From: Aequorivita sinensis
GTDB lineage: Bacteria; Bacteroidota; Bacteroidia; Flavobacteriales; Flavobacteriaceae
Length of the DNA: 64,000 nt
Reading direction: 5' to 3'
Assembly: GCF_006346335.1 (NCBI RefSeq)
Contig: NZ_VDMC01000008.1
Coordinates: 79,138 to 143,137, forward strand
Below the pieces are notes generated by a model. That model did not search any database and had not been told where the DNA came from. It was given only the letters and a program-made list of their open reading frames with translations. Each line of letters begins with the position of its first letter. Positions within the stretch are counted from its first letter, which is position 1. Shown here piece after piece: positions 61,611 through 64,000 of the stretch. The position numbers and the translations under genes were made by a program.

Positions 61611-62852
61611 TTAATCGTATAATCTTTTTTCGAACCAACGGTCATTTAGTGAGAAACTCAAATATGTATTAAAAAAGTTTTCTTGTATCAATCCAAAGTC
61701 GGTGGTTCCGCGTTTGCCAATTTCAAACCCTAAGTTCATGTTAGAGAATAATCGACCTACAGGTAGTCCTAACCCAAAAGATATGCCAAACTCGTTTATG
61801 TCCTGACCATTTACAGCTAAACCTGTCTGTTCAAAACGTGCTCCAGCTCTGTAAACCACTCTGTCAAAGTAGTTTCCAAATGAATTGTAATTAGGAATAT
61901 AATATCCACCTAATTTAAATTTAGATGCATTTTTGTAAGTTACTTGATCTATGGTAAAAGTGCGATTTGAGAAATTGCTAGTTTGTTGGTTGGTGTATTC
62001 AACACCAATTCCCCAATATTTAGGTTTGCTTAATCCTGCTCCTAAAGTTAATTGTGAGGGGAAAGTAAAGTCGGTATCCGCTACAGCAACTTCTCTTTCA
62101 TCAATAGGAATTATCCCAACAGGGGAGATGTTTACAGTTCCTATTCTTCTAAAGTTTTCTGAATTAAAACTTGTACCAGGAGAATACGTTACAGAACCTG
62201 TTAATTCAAGCTTGTCTGTAATCATTTTCTTATACAGGGCACCAAAATTAAAGCTGAAACCTAATAAGTCTGAGCTATTGTAAATTTGAGTTCCGTATTG
62301 TAAATCAGATTTCTGAGTAGTTGCAGTGTTTTCTATCTTTCCGAAATTGTAGTTAGCATCTACTCCTAAACTAAATTCAGGTGTAACTTGATATGCTAAA
62401 GAAAGGAATACTTTATTTAAACCACCGCTTCCTGAGTATTCTGTAAGTCCGTCTGGTACTTCCGAATAAAAGTCATATCCAACTGCAGTGTAAGGTAGAA
62501 GTCCAAATCCCATTCCGAATTTACCCATAGGAATTCCCATAGCTAAATAATCTAATGACGTAGATGAAGTGTTTTGGCTACCAGTGTCGCTTTTTTGCTT
62601 TTGAGCTTTATGGCTCGCGCCTACTGAAAAGTTCACTAAGCGTAGTCCCGCATATCCCGCAGGATTCTGTAAGTTTATATGAATGCTATCTGTGAAGACA
62701 CCGATTCCCCCCATTGATCTGTTTTCGGCAGTTCCGCGAAATTTCAACGATCCTATTCCATAAAAAGAATATGGCGAGGTGGTTCCTTCTTGAGCTAGCA
62801 TTGTAGAGCCGGCTATTAGCAAAAATAAACCAATTACTATTTTTCTAAACAT
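61611..62852 (-). CDS. Outer-membrane beta-barrel protein
   Basis: Outer-membrane protein of 413 residues with a signal peptide (1-20) and a barrel of alternating strands. Early motifs TTSPYSFYGIGSLKFRGTAENRSMGG and NLQNPAGYAGLRLVNFSVG resemble PorV/FadL-like Bacteroidota barrels that start with a hatch. Its start overlaps coaX by 16 bases. In flavobacteria this gene is conserved next to coaX; ligand unknown. Confidence 0.78.
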   Translation of the reverse strand: MFRKIVIGLFLLIAGSTMLAQEGTTSPYSFYGIGSLKFRGTAENRSMGGIGVFTDSIHINLQNPAGYAGLRLVNFSVGASHKAQKQKSDTGSQNTSSTSLDYLAMGIPMGKFGMGFGLLPYTAVGYDFYSEVPDGLTEYSGSGGLNKVFLSLAYQVTPEFSLGVDANYNFGKIENTATTQKSDLQYGTQIYNSSDLLGFSFNFGALYKKMITDKLELTGSVTYSPGTSFNSENFRRIGTVNISPVGIIPIDEREVAVADTDFTFPSQLTLGAGLSKPKYWGIGVEYTNQQTSNFSNRTFTIDQVTYKNASKFKLGGYYIPNYNSFGNYFDRVVYRAGARFEQTGLAVNGQDINEFGISFGLGLPVGRLFSNMNLGFEIGKRGTTDFGLIQENFFNTYLSFSLNDRWFEKRLYD

Positions 62853-63580
62853 GAATGTTTGTTATATTCTAAAATATGGTTCAATCCCTCCAATAAAAAA
62901 TTTGAGTTGGCAAAGATGTCATTTTTTATACTATCTCGCAAAAAATGTGTGTCTCCTCCTGTTAAAATAACTGTTAAATTCTCGTATTCCTTTTTATACT
63001 CAGCTATATAACCCTCAATTTCGAACAAAACAGCATTCACTATGCCCGAATGTATAGAGTTAGCAGTGTTGTTTCCTATATATGAATTTGGATGGGCTTT
63101 TTCTAATAACGGAAGTTTATCTGTAAACGTATGTAGCGATTTATAGCGCATTGTGATTCCTGGTGAAATGGCGCCGCCTAGATATTCATTTTCTGAATTA
63201 ATAAAATCATAAGTGATGCAAGTACCAGCGTCGATCACCAATACGTTTTTATTTTTATACTGAAAAGATGCTGCGCTTATTAAGGCTATACGATCTATAC
63301 CCAAAGTTTGAGGTGTAGCATATCTATTATTGAATGGAACTTTTGTTTGATGATTTAAACTTAAAACATCAAAACTCTCTTCTAATTTAGATAAATGTTC
63401 CTTTGAAAGATTAGCGACAGATGATATAATACAATTTTTAATAGAAGGAAATGTTTTTGAAATTTCATCCAAGGTTTTAAGAAAACTATCCTCGTTACTA
63501 GTCGTTTTCCACTTAATTGCCTCCAAATCAAACACTCCGAACTTTATTGAAGTGTTTCCTACATCAATTACAAGATTCAT
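62837..63580 (-). CDS. coaX: Type III pantothenate kinase
   Basis: First enzyme of coenzyme A synthesis, phosphorylating pantothenate; 247 residues from the ATG at 63580 with the family start MNLVIDVGNTSIKFG. In-frame ATGs at 63586 and 63610 would add residues not part of the domain. Conserved GIDRIALI and VIDAGTCITYD segments (ASKHA fold) are present. It leads a leftward operon through an outer-membrane protein to ppiD, and its end overlaps the next start by 16 bases. Confidence 0.95.
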   Translation of the reverse strand: MNLVIDVGNTSIKFGVFDLEAIKWKTTSNEDSFLKTLDEISKTFPSIKNCIISSVANLSKEHLSKLEESFDVLSLNHQTKVPFNNRYATPQTLGIDRIALISAASFQYKNKNVLVIDAGTCITYDFINSENEYLGGAISPGITMRYKSLHTFTDKLPLLEKAHPNSYIGNNTANSIHSGIVNAVLFEIEGYIAEYKKEYENLTVILTGGDTHFLRDSIKNDIFANSNFLLEGLNHILEYNKHSCLEK

Positions 63581-63683
63581 AATCATTATTAAGTGGGTAA
63601 AAGTACACACATGCTAATTAACTTATTGTTAAGGACATATTAAATAGAGAGAAAAAAAATCAATATTTTTTTCAAATAAAGTT

Positions 63684-63712
63684 TTGTGAAATCGAAATAT
63701 GCTTTATATTTG
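63684..63712 (+). promoter_or_regulatory. Promoter of tRNA-Phe
   Basis: TTG (63684-63686), 18 bases, TATATTTG (63705-63712): a near-consensus Bacteroidota promoter 14 bases before the tRNA. Confidence 0.75.
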
Positions 63713-63726
63713 CCGTCTCAAACAAT

Positions 63727-63799
<73 letters not shown>

Positions 63800-63802
63800 C
63801 TT

Positions 63803-63834
63803 AAAAACCCGAAACGCAAGTTTCGGGTTTTTTG
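63803..63834 (+). terminator. Terminator after tRNA-Phe
   Basis: Arms AAAACCCGAAAC and GTTTCGGGTTTT with a GCAA tetraloop, then T-rich sequence. Confidence 0.9.
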
Positions 63835-63972
63835 TTTTATATAGTAATTCTAATTTTTAATAAACGTACTTATATACATAGTATATAGCTGGATCAAGAA
63901 CAATTGTTGTGTTTATGCAAAAATCGTTGTTAATCTATACAGAAAGAATTCTACGTTTTTCACTCCTCTAAA

Positions 63973-63998
63973 TTGTGCCCTAAATGCTTTTATCTTTG
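63973..63998 (+). promoter_or_regulatory. Possible promoter at the window edge
   Basis: TTG (63973), 15 bases, TATCTTTG (63991-63998). Its gene lies beyond the window. The gap 63835-63972 holds no gene I can support. Confidence 0.4.
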
Positions 63999-64000
63999 CA

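Overview
The window is AT-rich chromosome from a member of the Flavobacteriaceae (Bacteroidota). The evidence is three gliding genes (gldA, gldB, gldC), a secreted peptidase and a broken gene fragment with type IX secretion (T9SS) C-terminal signals, many SusD-free but Bacteroidota-typical families (GSCFA, DUF3857, DUF6252, head-GIN DUF2807, TPM/LemA), almost no Shine-Dalgarno sequences, and promoters of the Bacteroidota type (TTG, then TAnnTTTG about 20 bases later). The content is mostly core genome: alaS, metK, aroA, queA, rsgA, dtd, rlmN, dnaG, nadE, coaX, a prenyl synthase and one tRNA-Phe. No phage, plasmid or CRISPR array is visible.

Layout. 0.1-4.5 kb: a YheT-type hydrolase, then a leftward cell-envelope cluster (M23 peptidase, MerR-like regulator, LemA, two TPM proteins). 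4.7-15.9 kb: alaS, GSCFA protein, lipoprotein, beta-propeller protein, a small membrane protein plus TPR histidine kinase plus LuxR response regulator, and an M28 peptidase. 16-22.9 kb: methionine region, with metK leftward and metY-metX-hom rightward, both preceded by SAM-sensing RNA leaders placed back to back; then OsmC and a serine/threonine dehydratase. 23-35.9 kb: acyloxyacyl hydrolase, DUF2807 lipoprotein, gldA, a DAHP synthase/chorismate mutase with an aromatic-rich leader peptide and terminator, rsgA, dtd, a pair of DUF3857 proteins (one with an intact transglutaminase triad, one without), mazG, aroA, queA. 36-45.5 kb: secreted serine peptidase, rlmN, a truncated T9SS protein gene, prenyl synthase, a sigma factor/membrane protein/beta-barrel trio and dnaG. 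45.6-53.6 kb: nadE, gldB, gldC, sterol-desaturase-like protein, a RAYT (REP-associated transposase) next to a tandem array of its likely palindromes, and a six-gene leftward operon for arsenosugar-type metabolism that includes an overlooked 59-residue membrane protein. 53.7-63.8 kb: DUF481, DUF488, tryptophan dioxygenase family, then a long leftward envelope operon coaX-OMP-TPR-lptC-small membrane protein-CNNM/CorC-PpiD, and tRNA-Phe.

The most interesting non-coding signals are: two different SAM aptamer candidates facing away from each other at 17.4-17.75 kb; a ribosome-mediated attenuator candidate with Phe, Tyr and Trp codons at 25.9-26.03 kb; a matching palindromic element (TA-GGC-ATGCCCTAT pattern) in front of both halves of the histidine kinase/response regulator system; the ACCTGACAGGT array beside the RAYT gene; and an inverted repeat in front of the arsenosugar operon. 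Nothing here is clearly a wholly new system; the RAYT/array pair and the arsenosugar operon with its small membrane protein come closest.
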